Shown piece by piece: positions 29,525 to 43,004 of a stretch of DNA of 64,000 nucleotides (position 1 is the first letter of the stretch; each line of letters opens with the position of its first letter). The stretch is taken from NCBI GenBank assembly GCA_036873755.1, contig JAVTVY010047980.1, positions 124,001 through 188,000 on the forward strand. The letters run 5' to 3'. The notes under the pieces are model-generated. The model was not told where the DNA came from and ran no database searches. It worked only from the letters and a program-made list of their open reading frames with translations. Both the position numbers and the translations under genes were made by a program. The stretch is from Hanleya hanleyi (Eukaryota; Mollusca; Polyplacophora; Lepidopleurida; Hanleyidae).

Positions 29525-30179
29525 CACTGGAAAAATAAGAAAAGTGTTTCTCTGATGCTTGACTGAATATCTCGCTATATGAAATCAGTTAGCTTCCATC
29601 GGTGGTAGTTCAAGGTCAGGTTGACCACTCGACATATCATTTTTTCGATAGCGCAAGTCCTGGCCATTAACCCTTTGGTGTCTACCATATTTTTCATAAC
29701 TAACTATTTGAATGCAGCTATTACAAGGTGCATATTACAACTCAAGTTTGTTTACAAAAGTACATTATCAACGAGGGACAATGTCCGCAGTATAAATCAC
29801 AAAGCAATGAGAAGAGGGTGACAAACAATACACTACAACTGCTGACTTGTTCCATCCCCCAGTTTGTCATTCGGGCGAAAAAGGTTTCAGTACCGCGCAA
29901 GAAACATTTTTAAAATTTCTTTTTTTAAATAGTTACAACAGCCGCTTGGCCTAAGAGGACTAACGCTGTAGTCCTCTCACCTGGGCACACGTAATGAGAG
30001 TTTCAATGGACGGTGTTTTGTATAGAACGAAAACCTGGTCACTTGACCAAACATGACTAGCGCAACCTCTCCTCCCACAAAATGAGAGTTTCATTGACGG
30101 TGTTATATAGAACCCCAACCTGTATGTAGAAAACGTTGTGTGTGTTAGAACAATGTTGACGAGTCATACGGATTTGCGC
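29525..30179. other. No gene seen; short repeated motif
   Basis: AATGAGAGTTTCA-TGGACGGTGTT-TATAGAAC occurs twice (about 29994 and 30081). A TGGCCTAAGAGG at about 29948 resembles a tRNA A box, but no B box follows. Nothing else is recognised. Confidence 0.4.
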
Positions 30180-31125
30180 TGTGAGCTAGAGAGTTGGTCC
30201 TGTTTGGCCAGGTGGATAATGTCAAAGACGAGGTGGATTAGAGAGTTGGTCCTGTTTGGCCAGGTGGATGGCTTCAAAGACGAGGTGGATTAGAGAGTTA
30301 GTTCCCTTTGGCCAGGTGGATGGCGTCGAAGATGAGGTGGGCTAGAGAGTTAGCCCTGTTTGGTCAAGTGGATGGCGTCAAAGACGACGTGAATTAGAGA
30401 TTTGGTCCCGTTTGGCTAGGTGGATGGCGTCAAAGACGAGGTGAGTTAGAGAGTTAGCCCTGTTTGGTCAGGTCGATGGCGTCAAATGTGAGGTGGGTTA
30501 GAGAGTTAGTCCCGTTTGACCAGGTGGATGGCGTCGAAGACGAGGTGGGTTAGAGAGTTAGCCCTGTTGGCAAGGTGGATGGCGTCAAAGACAAGGTGGG
30601 TTAGAGAGTTAGTCCTGTTTGGTCAGGTGCATGACGTCAAAGACAAGGTGGGTTAGAGAGAGTTAGTCCCGTTTGGCCAGGTGGATGGCGTCGGAGATGA
30701 GGTGGGTTAGAGAGTTAGCCCTGTTGGCAAGGTGGATGGCGTCAAAGACGAGGTGGATTGGAGAGTTAGTCCTGTTTGGTCAGGTGGATGGCATCAAAGA
30801 CGAGGTGGGTTAGAGAGTTAGCCCTGTTTGGCCAGGTGGATAGCGTCAAAGACAAGGTGAGTTGGAGAGTTAGTCCCGTTTGGCCAGGTGGATGGCGTCG
30901 AAGATGAGGTGGGTTAGAGAGTTAGCCCTGTTTGGCCAGGTGGATGGCGTCAAAGACGAGGTGGGTTAGAGATTTAGTCCCGTGTGGCCAGCTGGATGGC
31001 GTCAATGACGAGGTCGGTTAGAGAGTCAGCCCTGTTTGGGCAGGTGGATGGCGTCAAATGTGAGGTGAGTTAGAGAGTTAGTTCCGTTTGGCCAGGTGGA
31101 TGACGTCAAAGACGAGGTGGGTTCA
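30180..31125 (+). repeat. 52-bp minisatellite, about 18 units
   Basis: The unit is GTTAGAGAGTTAGTCCCGTT followed by TGGCCAGGTGGATGGCGTCA and AAGACGAGGTGG. Copies vary (AGTC or AGCC; TTTGGCC or TTGGCAA; one has an extra AGAG). No frame is meaningfully coding. It is an ordinary diverged minisatellite. Confidence 0.9.
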
Positions 31126-33346
31126 AGGCTCATCATTATGTAATTTTCTACGTAATTTTCTGTTTGTATTGTGTGACGCAAAGAAGAAACTAAGACCATA
31201 GGTTTTTCGGATTTGTTTGCGCGGTAATTTCTTCAGTTATTTTAATGTTAAGGGGATAGCACACATCTGAGAAAAGTATGCTGCAAAGAACGGCTCCATC
31301 ATTGTCTAAAAGTATTTATTATTTATTTTTGCGATTCCCATTTTCAACCGAATAAAATGCATTTAAAGTAGAAAGTATTTCACTAAGCAATTCTCTCGAT
31401 TATTGCAAATTTCTCCAAAAATCTGGTGCGCAAAGAGAGCGACTTCTACAATCCGTCTACCATGGTGTTCTGTTCGAACCGAGTTTAGACGGTATAGAAC
31501 TCGCCACTCGCTATTCGCCGGAAAGGTCTCCGGGGCGTGGTGAGTGGCGAGTTTCCAAAAGTCGCCACGTGACGCAGGCTTGACCCAAATAGAACATCAT
31601 AGGAGATAGCCCCAACCACCTCGCTGGGGGTCTAATAACACCCCAGCCACCAGTCAGATCTTTGGACCGGATTCGGGGCCTTCGCGCACATCGCCGGAAG
31701 TGACATCATATATAGTAAAATAGATGTTTAACGAAAATTTTGATTACTTTTCAAGTCTGCATAATACCTCCGTTGACCTAGCGTTAAAAAGAATCATCTG
31801 GAGATAATTTTCCGTGTTTATCTGGACAGAGCATATGAAAAGTAGTTCGCTCATGTGCAACACTAAAGGAGTCGTTTGGTCGGATTCAAACTGAACCGTT
31901 GGTTGGTTTCCCCTATACGTCATAGCAACGTAGTAAAGGTCAACTTCCGCTATTGGGGGCAGGGATGTTATTGGAGCCTGCGAAATGGAGCATGCGCTGT
32001 GGGGAGGTTGAGATAGCCCGTTACGTTATAACAATTAGCAACGTTTGATTGGTTATCTCAGACACTCAAACATTTGTTCATATCTATATCTGGTCCACAT
32101 TACAGGGTGCATATTAGCACATTCGGTTGAAGAAAAGTCGAAAACGTTGATAAAGCTCGAACAGGAACAGGATAAATGGCACTTGCGGACCATGGTACAA
32201 AATTTGAAGGTTTCGTAATCGGTTGAAAAGAAATCGGAATTGTTCTTTCATTTACATCATATCTGCCGTATTGTGATATATCCGTTCAATTACTCTCCCC
32301 GCACTCCATCTTTGCTTTGGTGGATTTTTCCGCCTCGAGCAGATTTTTTAGATTATAACTCCAGAATAAGCCCTTTACACGTTAAAATTCACATTTAACC
32401 AGTTGTTCAAAGACCATGACGAATGTCTGAAAGTCTTAAAAAGAGCTGAAACAACGGCCCAAGTGTTGATTTTGTAATCTATATTAGAGGAACTTGAGAA
32501 ATACATTACAAACTTCAAATATAATTATCGAAACCCAAATAATAAAAATTTTCCCCATTATTCGGTACTGTTGATGGGTTTCGTATTAGAAACAATAATT
32601 CTGGCAAGTTTATTTCATGGTAAAAAGACATAATTACGCCATTGTCTCATACTACATGTCAGAACAGGAGGAGATATAGCAAGTGTGTAATCCCAACGGG
32701 GATCGCCAGCCCGAACTGCCACCATGTGGCTACGTTTACCAAGAGGTAAATGGCGCATGCCCATGTCGTTATTCTGGACGTCACAAAGGCAACGACAACG
32801 ACGCTACGTCTTCGTTACCTGTTGGAGCACTAGCGCCGCCTAGTGTGGCTGGCGATTCTCATTTATACCATGTAGTAGACAGAAAATTCGTATTTGTGGA
32901 TTCTTTTCTTCGAGCGTATCCTCTGTTTTAAAACTAAGACCAAAGTTAATGCTTTAGATGAAATTAGCCGCGCATCAATGAGTTAACTGGCATTATGATC
33001 TTCACTCTTCGATGGAGCTATACTCTTAACGTTGAACTTAGAGTTAAACAAACTAAACATATGGGTCTCTCTTCCGCCATCAATAGTAGAATGATTTCCT
33101 ATAAACTGTTATATCTATATATCTTCTCAAAGTGAATGCTTGCACCATTACTCCAAGGCACATGATATTTATGTAGTAAAAAAATTAAACGCTTGCCATG
33201 TTCTATAAAATTGCTTAAATTTTCCGGGGAAACCCTAAAAAAGTAGAAACACTGGACATATTTGGCCCCGTTTCCCGAAAAATATATCAGAGGCATGTTA
33301 CATCGTACATTGTGAACTAAAAAAAAAGAACTTATCTACAGAACCT
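31126..33346. other. No gene seen
   Basis: Unique-looking AT-rich sequence. A frame at 32683-32931 (82 codons, no good ATG) resembles nothing I know. No repeat array or RNA gene was recognised. Confidence 0.35.
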
Positions 33347-34816
33347 TTAACTTAACGTCCCGACGATAGCTCGCACTTCTGTTAGCTTTGATGGTCTTGG
33401 CCATTGCTTTACTTCAATGATCTTAGATGGACATGCGGATATTTCGTAAATGAGAATGCGTCCCAATAATGGAGGTTTCCCGATATCGGTTTCAGACACA
33501 GTGCGCAGTGAGACGTGACCTGATCTGAGCTTCTGCAAATTTCTGGCTTGGCGGTTTTCGTTTCTCACTGTCCTACAACATGGAGGCAGGTTTTCAATCA
33601 GTGGTAACTAATATACATTTGGTAAATAAGCATTAAATTACCAACTATTTGAAGAAAGTACCATTATGCTTCTTGTAATGAATATGTTTGCCACTTTAAA
33701 TCGAAAATATGTCAGATTTCGCTAGTTAAAGATATTGCTCCACGTTGGAACATGGAGAGAAATGAAAATCAACTTCCCAGATATTTTCAGGCGAGGCTCA
33801 GAGCAGCTAGGTCACGCCACACTGCGCATTCTGCCTGAGGTCGATATTGGGAAGCTTTCATTCGATTTCTTCCTGGAATAAATGGTAATTCTTCGGAAAA
33901 GATTTTAGACCGGCTTCCTCCTTCCTACACTGGGCTTCCTCCGAGATAGATGGGTGTCGAATGAACCAGAGAAGATATTTATATTATCTAAGAACAGCAG
34001 ACAGATCTTCCAGCTAATTCCAAAGCGAACAGCTTTCAGTTAACGGTCAAACGTTGCTTGGTTGTTGCATAGGCCAAAATGCATAACCTCCAATTGGTTA
34101 TAGGCTGCATGCTGTGGTGAATGCGGTTTTCTCAGCACATTTTGGATCGATCGCAACTTGCTAATAGCCTGTCAACAATGTTGAGTCTCGTAAGGCATCC
34201 AGTGAATCGCTTATTCTCGGAACTGGGTAGGAGAGATTTTGTGTTGCCAGAAATTTGTATTCCACCAATATCGCAAAGTATCATATTTCTGCTTCATGAG
34301 AACCACTCTTGCTGCCCAAGAACCGATTGATTCCTCTTATGTCATTCTGTGGCATAGAGGAAACGTCACTCTGAACATCATTTCGTTTCAAGAAAGGTAG
34401 TCGTCTAAGGTTCAGCCTGATGGAAGCAGCTTCACCGTTGTTGATCGCACGCTTGAGTATTTTGGAGAAGGCAGTCATGTGGTCCAACGACACTTGTCGA
34501 ATTTGGTCCTGTTCTTCTGACATCAGGTTTTCAACCGCTAAATTTTACAGGTGGTGCGTGAAGCCTATCCAGTTTAGCCTCAATTGAAACACGAGAGGCT
34601 GGCGAGAGAGGAATCCCTGGAATTATTCTGAAATAGTCTAGAATGAGCTGTGAAGATTGTGCTCGAGTATGAAGAATGCAAGGAAGCATAAATTAGAGGG
34701 AGCCTCAGTGAGAATGTAGTGCGAGAATCCTGAGGAAGATACAACCAATCTGGAAGAAAGTTAGAAGAACCATGGTAACGTGTCGGGAATACACAATCTG
34801 GTGTCACGACTTGCAT
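33347..34816 (-). pseudogene. Ty3/gypsy retrotransposon fossil (reverse-transcriptase region)
   Basis: Minus-strand reading, from high to low coordinates, gives an upstream segment (about 34580-34816). Next is INNGEAASIRLNLRRLPFLKR (about 34390-34450), which matches the start of gypsy reverse transcriptase. Then come DPKCAEKTAFTT and LEVMHFGLCNNQATF (about 34060-34110), the FGL palm motif. FLDNINIFSGSF (about 33965-34000) is the mutated counterpart of the catalytic Asp-Asp motif. Finally KIIEVKQWPRPSKLTEVRAIVGTL (33347-33430) matches the thumb/RNase H boundary. Stops and shifts interrupt it, and about 0.3 kb of unrelated sequence lies before the last segment. It is long dead. Confidence 0.8.
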
Positions 34817-35480
34817 TAATCGAGATCAGTTTGACAGCGGGGTAGGCTAAAGGAAGAGAACGACGAAAGAGACCGGATAAATGCCACTACTGTGAAAAAA
34901 GAGAACAGAATTAGGCAGCCCGAGTTACGAAAGCGGAATCAACAATAGTCAATAGCTGATACTGAATTTCAGACTCCAGATAAAAACTCTAAACTTCGAC
35001 CAAACACAAACATGTGTAGTGAGCAACCAGTCATTGGGCAGCTCCAGCTGAGTTAAAATATAGGACCTGTATATATATCCCTGTCTGACAATCTTTTCCT
35101 TTACACCGGTATATTATCGGATATGTCTGTTTATGCAACAATATGGACTAAGGATCTAATTCAACTCCAATAGAACGCGGCTCTCTATGGCGCCCTATCT
35201 TTTTGGCAGAGTTGCTTCAACTCGACATTGTTATATCTACTTCTGAATGTTGACTTCGCCAAACACATCGTTTGTCAGTTCAATTGTCAGTGACTGATTC
35301 GCATTTGGAAATTATACATATGTACTGCCGATGTCAACTGACAAAGATGTCCAACTTGATGACTCGTTATTGGATATTTACTGAAAAGATCAAACTAGCT
35401 GTAACACTGGATTTATTAATATATATATATCATTTATAGGCCTGTTTGACATGTTACAATTTTACTTTTTTGTAATGCAG
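34817..35480. other. No exon recognised; shares intron sequence with the third gene copy
   Basis: About 35210-35275 (TTGCTTCAACTCGACA, then TTGACTTCGCCAAACACAT) aligns with reversed sequence near 62030-62110. The homology between the second and third gene copies therefore extends upstream of their exon 2. An A/T tract precedes the exon at about 35410-35480. Confidence 0.5.
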
Positions 35481-37290
35481 AGGAAGCCAAGAGTTTCATT
35501 GGCGTGAAGTCCCGTTGACATTCAACAAGAAGGTGACCTATGGGTTCATATAGGCGAAATTATTGAGCTGACGAAACAAAAAACTGCCATTCGAGGTGAC
35601 ATCATGAATCGTGATGTGGAATATCAAGACCATAAGGATCAGACCACCAGGTAGTGAGCATTTAAGCTGATGTTCCGATGTTCTTTGTTTTTACTGAACA
35701 GATTCTGCACAATGTAGATGATGCTGAGACGTCGATGATGGCTGCCTTTGGTAAACAGTTGGGTGACCCGCGCATCCGACTGCCATTCGAGGTGACATCA
35801 TGAATCGTGATGTGGAATATCAAGAACATAAGGATCAGACTGTTCCGATCTGAATTACACGTAGAACTGATTGCAGCCCAAGCAGTAGGCCTAGTGAACC
35901 CGGATATTCCCAGTGTCAGCCCACCTAGCTACCTAGAGATGAGAGGGTCATCGCCAGCATAGAATCTCTCTGGCTTCTAGGGCGATGGGTGGGTCAGAGG
36001 CGACAGAACGCCTGTCCACGTGTACCTCCGTCCAGTCCCGAACATACTACAAGACCTTATCTCCTCGCCCGGGATCCAATAACCATGACAACAGGGTGAA
36101 GCCAAAGGAAGATGATCCTCCTGGACTGTCATTCTTTGCTGTGAATGAGAACGAATCACTGGTAATACGTCATACCATTACATGCTTAATCTAGCAAGCA
36201 GCTGCTCTCATGAAAAACCCAAAGACGAAGAAAGATATAGAAAGAACAGGTTGTCCCAGATGATTGTCAACACATTCATTTCTTGTAGCACAAATGTCAA
36301 CTGTTCAGCAATAGAACCAATCTATCATGGTCAGTCACCTTCTCATCCCAGAGTGGCCCGGATTGGTCAGTACGTGCTGGTGCAACCCACCAGAATGGTC
36401 AGACCTCACAAACCACTGGACACCAGAAGGCTAGGTGTACAAGTCTTACTTTTTATTATATATATGATTAATGTACCTCGTATTGACAACTAAGCGATGT
36501 TCTGAATTTGTTTGTTGAATAATTGCCATACGAAATGTTTTGTTGTGCATCATTCTTCGAAAATTCGAACTTTCTTCCCTCCAATGCTTGAATCCGACTG
36601 CCATCAATCAGATTGTTGCCTGGAAGATTACAACGTCCAACATCAGCCACTGGGATAGGAATATTCCCATTAACCAAGGTCTGGTGAACCCGGAGACATC
36701 CCTGCCAGGCACATTCAATCCAGAATCGTTATATGAAATTTGTTGAAGGCCCGTTCAAAACCGACTACAGGACAATCACCTCGACCGAGAGGTGTCAAGG
36801 CCGATCTACGACACATCACAAGAATCGGCCAAACTATCAGACATAATTAATGCCTACCCTTGCTGAACCAAAGTCCTAGTACTCTGACCAAAATGTTCTT
36901 GGCCAGACCAACAGCCATCCCCGTGAAACAGTTCTTTGTCAGATCTACAGCGGAACTCACCAAAACATTGTTTTACAGGCGAACACCAAAACCAACCAAA
37001 AAAAGAAATGCTTGCCAGGACGACAAATACACCGTCCATAGTCTGTGAACCGCAAACAAGTAACCCCATATTCCAACTCAAGCACGGGCATATCCACACA
37101 GACAAAAGTGGACTTATCTTCCATAACTTCCAACAGATCAAATCGGCAGTCGTGTCTTTCTCCTGGCTCCACAGAAACGAGAAGGAAGGAAAGGACGATT
37201 CAGAAGAAGTTTGGGCGTTCTGCGGAAGGGTTTCAGACGTCTCGGGCAACGACTGCTATAGAAATGGCAACTTCTTGTACGAGGTGATGA
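35481..37290 (+). pseudogene. Decayed paralogue B of the three-exon gene
   Basis: The exon-2-like part starts after TTTTTTGTAATGCAG at 35481 and runs to about 36434, ending in CTAG/GTGTAC. It contains EDDPPGLSFFAV and SHPRVARIGQYVLVQPTR, but it has stops, frame changes and an internal duplication (the segment CATTCGAGGTGACATCATGA occurs at about 35587 and 35782). The exon-3-like part starts at about 36551, where the acceptor AG has changed to TG. It carries several stops and ends in sequence matching the basic C-terminus of the intact copy. An AATAAA lies at 37385-37390. It cannot encode the full protein. Confidence 0.7.
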
Positions 37291-37390
37291 GTACCTTGAA
37301 CTGGCCACGCGATAATGCTGTCGTGTTTTGTTCATTATCTAAAGTATATAAAAGCCTCTTGTATGTATACTACAGATTGACTGAAATAAA

Positions 37391-38712
37391 CTATGGTGAA
37401 AGAAGACAATTTTTTGTTTCATCATTAATCTGAAGTTACCATAACCACTGACGCTTCAAGAATGATGGTCTTTCTGACGATGGTCGCCACAGGGACGCCG
37501 ACAACTATACCTGCTTATCGACAATTAACAACAAATTTTATAGTCTTTGTCTTAAGAATTCCTTTTTGCTTTTTCTGAGAAAGTGCATTTAATTGGAATA
37601 CAATTACATGCAAGTTTAACTACACAAAAATGGATACAAGATGAAGAACATTTTGCTGCCCTTAGGCATTGAACAACTGAACATTTTCTTCAAATAGGTC
37701 AAAACATTTTTTTTTCTCATTCAAGAATGGGAGACTTAGATTATAGTCTTAAATTTTCCGGATATTTTTTTATTTTCTAAAGAAATAATTCTAGTCGGTC
37801 TCCTATTTTTTGTTTTTTTCTCGGACCACAACAAAATACGTTTCGACCTATTTGGAGAAATTTAGCCGTTATTTGTTTAAGAACACCGTGAAGTTCTTCA
37901 ACATGTTCATTATTGTGTAGCCACACTTAATTGTATCCTTATCAAGTTTACTGCCTTAAAAAGGAAGAAATTTTAAGAAAATATTTCTTACTTCGTAGCA
38001 CTTCAGACCGGGGGCCCAGGAGCCGCCTAGACCCCGAAAGCTCAGGGGTCCCAGACTGCTGGAGATACATTCTAAGCCATTTCCAGGAAATATATCTGCA
38101 AATTCTCACTTAATTTCGTCTATTTTGCATCAAGTAGAGTCAAGTCACCAGTTGTGAAAAATGATCCGTCGAAAATACTGGTTATAATCCGAACGCTGGA
38201 AGAGTTAATAAATTATCTATGGTCACTATAAACTCTCAACATTATGCTGAGCACACGTTCAGAGAAACGGAATGAAAATAATGTAGGGAACTAATGTTAA
38301 CTAATGCCAACCGTCTGGCCACACAGGACTGATGCTTATACCACTGAGCCACTTTAACTTCAGACTGACAAGAAAAGTTTATTTTCACTGATATTGTTCT
38401 CCAGACCAATGATCAGTCAACCTTCAATTCATTTGAACATCATTATGGTGATCTGTAGATCAAACGACTTCTAGCCCTGGGCTGACAATTTGGTAATCAA
38501 ATTTTCATAGATTTATATTTGTACGAGTATATTTTTACATTTGTGTGCACTATTCATCACCAAATGAGAGACCCGTAGAATCGAGGCACTCGATGAACAC
38601 CCTTCTGTGATAATCCTCCTGATTCAATCGTCACTTTTTCACAGAATACAGCTATTAGGTTGGGCCGGACTGCGATTTACTCGTACACATTTGGGGTATA
38701 ATCGGAGAGGTT
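37391..38712. other. No gene seen
   Basis: AT-rich sequence with T runs at about 37700-37830. No coding, RNA or repeat feature is supported. Confidence 0.4.
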
Positions 38713-39424
38713 AACATACATTGAGGCGGTGTCAATAACATACATTGAGGCGGTGTCAATAACATACATTGAGGCGGTGTCAATAAGTACATTGAGGCGG
38801 TGTCAATAAGTACATTGAGGCGGTGTCAATAACATACATTGAGGCGGTGTCAATAACATACATTGAGGCGGTGTCAATAACATACATTGAGGCGGTGTCA
38901 ATAACATACATTGAGGCGGTGTCAATAACATACATTGAGGCGGTGTCAATAACATACATTGAGGCGGTGTCAATAAGTACATTGAGGCGGTGTCAATAAG
39001 TACATTGAGGCGGTGTCAATAAGTACATTGAGGCGGTGTCAATAACATACATTGAGGCGGTGTCAATAACATACATTGAGGCGGTGTCAATAACATACAT
39101 TGAGGCGGTGTCAATAACATACATTGAGGCGGTGTCAATAACATACATTGAGGCGGTGTCAATAACATACATTGAGGCGGTGTCAATAACATACATTGAG
39201 GCGGTGTCAATAAGTACATTGACGCGGTGTCAATAAGTACATTGAGGCGGTGTCAATAAGTACATTGAGGCGGTGTCAATAACATACATTGAGGCGGTGT
39301 CAATAACATACATTGAGGCGGTGTCAATAACATACATTGAGGCGGTGTCAATAACATACATTGAGGCGGTGTCAATAACATACATTGAGGCGGTGTCAAT
39401 AACATACATTGAGGCGGTGTCAAT
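38713..39424 (+). repeat. 24/23-bp minisatellite with block structure, 30 units
   Basis: Long units (L, 24 bp, AACATACATTGAGGCGGTGT + CAAT) and short units (S, 23 bp, AAGTAC in place of AACATAC) are arranged as 3L 2S 6L 3S 7L 3S 6L. The copies are almost identical, one S unit having GACGCGG. The 23-bp units shift the frame, so the repetitive open frames seen here are not genes. The S/L blocks indicate amplification of multi-unit segments. Confidence 0.92.
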
Positions 39425-40979
39425 AAGTGCAACGCTTAACATTCTTGAGGGGAACTAACTACAGTTCTGAGGATAACATATCTGGGCCAGCTTAACGGAA
39501 CTTTAGTTTACGGTTTGCACGAAAAATAAATTATGAAATAAATATGTGATGCGAAATAAAATAGTTTTGAGCACTTTCAGACGTAACAAGCGCTGAATGA
39601 GCGCAAAGACCTCCGTCGAGGCAACAGGGTCAGTAGGGGAATAGTACATCACTGAATAACATAGGGCCGGATGCCAAGCTCAATTTTGCATTTGTTGACG
39701 TGAGCTTCACCAATGGTAATTAACGTGAGATTGACGGTTCCCCACTAGCATGTCCAGCTAGGGATGTGGAAGTCACATTCCCCGCAAATAATATTTCTTT
39801 GATTTCACGTGCTTGAAATATTGGGGTATGGAATAGAGTATATTGATGGAAAACCTGGAATACTGCTTGAGGCATTAGGCCCCTTCCCACCCACACCTCC
39901 CCATGAGAGGACACCCTCACCCAAATCAACACGTTAGCGGCAGAAATGAGACCCTGTGTGCCTAGTTTTACCAACTTGCTTGTGATTTTATGCTATAGGC
40001 CCTACACATCAACACTTCATATTTTGTATGTGTACAGCATAGCATCCTCATTGACAGAATCCTCTACAAAACACATCTGATTTTACCGACACTTCGTTCT
40101 GATCTGTCTCAGCATCATGTGCGGATTCAATGAGCTCGGAATAATTTTGTATACTGGTGTTACAGGTCACCTTCACCATAATGTATCAATTACCATGGAC
40201 TTGTACATGTATCACATTCATATTGAACAAATGGCTGGATTCTAGCGAATAAAAAGTTCATGTTAATCATAAACAACATACAATTAATAATACTATCAAA
40301 TAATTATGTATATTCCTTGTCGACATCAATATAATACAGACAATATTATAACTGAATCAGGGTAACAGATATCCAAGGGTATATATGTCTACACTAAACT
40401 GAAGGAGATCCATGATGCGTATTATATTATGTTGTAAAACTTCACTTGCTAATCTCGATTATGTTGCTTATTGTGAAAATAAATGAAGTTATGAAAATAA
40501 ATTTAGTATGATTGCCCAGTATCCTCAAATTAGAAATATCTTCAGCAGCTAAAGTTAAGCCAATCATAACAATATATAACACCATGGTACTCAGGAAATG
40601 AAGTCTTTGTTTCTAGAAGCTAAATCATTTCTGACACATTGAAGTCCTCACCTGGTCAAGGGAGATAATTTTGTAAAAAAAAAACAAAAAAAAAACAAGT
40701 ATAGATCCACACTGGCGCAGACCAGAAAGTTTTATGACCTTTGATGATATTTGTGGAGCATGCTGCAGGACTTCAACTTTCATGAATCTGATATTATCCA
40801 CACACCCCATTCTACATGATATTTTTGCCATAGCACCGATAAACTAGATCCCTTCATTTATGTGGTCTAGATCCAGGAGCTATTGGGGGCTGCAGGTTTT
40901 GTAAAAGTTAGATCCAATTATTCTGAGAGAAGGAATGAAGTCCGGCATGGCTGTTTTGAGGTAAAACTGGGCATCCGAT
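39425..40979. other. No gene seen
   Basis: No supported coding region. A-rich stretches occur at about 40675-40700. The rest is unremarkable. Confidence 0.4.
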
Positions 40980-42440
40980 TGACATGTATCACTCTGCCGG
41001 TCATCATTACATGCGTAATGTTTATTTCCTGAGGAATCAGGGGGGGTTGTGGCCAGTCACTGACTCTGATGCTTATGTGCTTCATGACCTATGTGACAGG
41101 TTTATGGACTTTACAACATGTTGGCAGAAGATTATTGTATCTTACATCAAGTTTATGGCTGGAACTATGAAATAAATTTAAAGGTAAACATATGCCAAAG
41201 CATTGTACATGTATATGTGCTATGTCGCTGTAAATTGCAGGATTAGTGGTCTGTGGACTGGGCAGCGGCACATGTCTGCATAAGTTTTTCAGTGCTCTCC
41301 AGGTAAATGCCATGACTGGAAATATGAAATTAATTCAAAAGTAAATATGACATTGTACATGTATAAGCTTATACATGTGACATGTTGCTGTGAATCACAC
41401 GTTTTTTGGCTTGTGAACTACATGATACTGTTATGGGCAGTCAGCACATGTTTGCAGAAGTTTACTGATGGTTTTCCAGTCCGAAACAGGCAGGGAAATA
41501 TGAATTTGACCCAAAAATCAACCGGACTATTACACAAAAATACTACAATATAGTACATGTTGTTTGTGTTGAAATTTCGCACAATTTGGATTTCACGGAC
41601 TACGTGACAGGTTTATCATGTACGACACATGTTGGCGGAACTTTATTGATTGTTTTCCAGTCCGAAACAGGCAGGAAAATATGAATTCGCAGAAAAAAAG
41701 CAAACCTGCATTTTACATAACAAAGACATAAATTTGGTACGTGTGCTGCGCGTTGATAAATCGCACAATTTTGATTTGGCAGACTACGTGAAAGTCTTAT
41801 GGACTACGGGACATGTTGGCGGAAGTTTTCCAATGCATTCCCAGTCCCAAGCAAGGAAGGAAATATGAATTTGACCCAAAAATCAACATGGCTATTACAC
41901 AAAAATGCTACAATATTGTACATGTTGTTTGCGTTGAATTTTTGCACAATTTGGATTTCAAGGATTACGTGACAGGTTTATCATCTACGCCACATGTTAT
42001 CAAAACTTTGCTAATGGTTTTTTAATCTGAAACAGGCAGGGAAATATGAATTTGCAGAAAAAAGCAAACCTGCATTTTACATAATAAATACATGAATTTG
42101 GTACATGTGCTGCGCGTTGATAAATCGCACAATTTTGATTTAGCAGACCACGTAAAAGTCTTATGGGCTGGTGGAAGTTTCAATACATTTCCAGTCTCAA
42201 TCAAGCATGGAAATATAAATTTGACCCAAAAGTAAACATGAATTTTGAATAAAAACAAAGAAAAATAGCACATGTTGTTTGCGATGAATTTTCATACAAT
42301 TTGGGTTTCACAGACTACGAGACAGGTTTGCCATCTACGTTATATATCAGTGGAAGATTACGGATACTTTTTCCGCGCCCAAACATGCAGCAAAATAAAA
42401 AATAAACGAAAAATAAAACATGCATTTTACAGTTTTACAC
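40980..42440 (+). repeat. Satellite-like array of about 180-bp units
   Basis: The landmark ACATGTTGGCGGAA-TTT recurs at about 41116, 41270, 41446, 41627, 41811 and 41992, with steps of about 154, 176, 181, 184 and 181 bp. Weaker units follow to about 42440. Each unit also holds AACAGGCAGG-AAATATGAATTTG, a run of A, TTGGTACATGT and CACAATTTTGATTT. Alternate units are more alike, which suggests a two-unit higher-order repeat. It ends about 50 bases before a MITE. Confidence 0.8.
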
Positions 42441-42490
42441 AACATTACAAGTATATGGACCACGCCCCCTTTGTCCGGTTATTGATTTAA

Positions 42491-43004
42491 AGGTTATACA
42501 AAATGGTCTCAAAATCTGCTACTTTTTTGTGCTAAATTGTTGTAGAGTTGATTATATAGACTTGTTTTACATTTTTGTATGTTTTCAAACTGCCCAAGTT
42601 TGGAAATAGCAGCAGTAAAGTGCAACAATTTCACGCCCCTTTCAAAACGGCGAAAGCTGTGACCGCTTGACCTGTGACGTCACAACCTGATTACGATCTT
42701 GCTCAAATGCCTGTTGTGACGTCAAAATGTCAGCGACATCACGTTAGAACTCTTACAGTTGGGTGAATCTTTCGTAACAACGCCCGACGTCATAGACTAT
42801 GACGTTTACGGCGCAATCGTAATCAGGTTGTGACGTCATGCACCAGAGGGCATAGCTCCAATACGTTTTCTCCCACATGTGTGCTATTCGTGTCCTAAAA
42901 CCCACTTCGACGACATTATTCAAGGAAAAAATACTAATTTATTGTTTGTAACACTAGTGGGTATGTTTTAATGCAAAGTAGTATAGAGTCATTTGGTATA
43001 ACCT
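42491..43004 (+). mobile_element. 514-bp TTAA-flanked MITE, copy 1
   Basis: The ends AGGTTATACAAAATG and, reversed, AGGTTATACCAAATG are flanked by TTAA at 42487-42490 and 43005-43008. This is the target duplication of piggyBac-type elements. The interior has multiple TGACGTCA motifs and no gene. Copy 2 (45339-45852) has the same length and is almost identical but reversed. Confidence 0.85.

Noticed and set aside
29941..29992. tRNA A-box-like TTGGCCTAAGAGG
   Set aside because: No B box follows, so it is not supported as a tRNA or SINE.
32683..32931. 82-codon frame, possible exon
   Set aside because: It starts at a non-ATG codon, with no splice signals in a good position and no recognisable motif.
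38713..39424. Possible CRISPR-like array
   Set aside because: There are no spacers: units are contiguous 24/23-bp tandem repeats in a eukaryotic context.
38993..39458. Long open frames reading MYVIDTAS or SITYIEAV repeats on both strands
   Set aside because: They are products of the 24-bp minisatellite; 23-bp units break the frame and no flanking gene signals exist.
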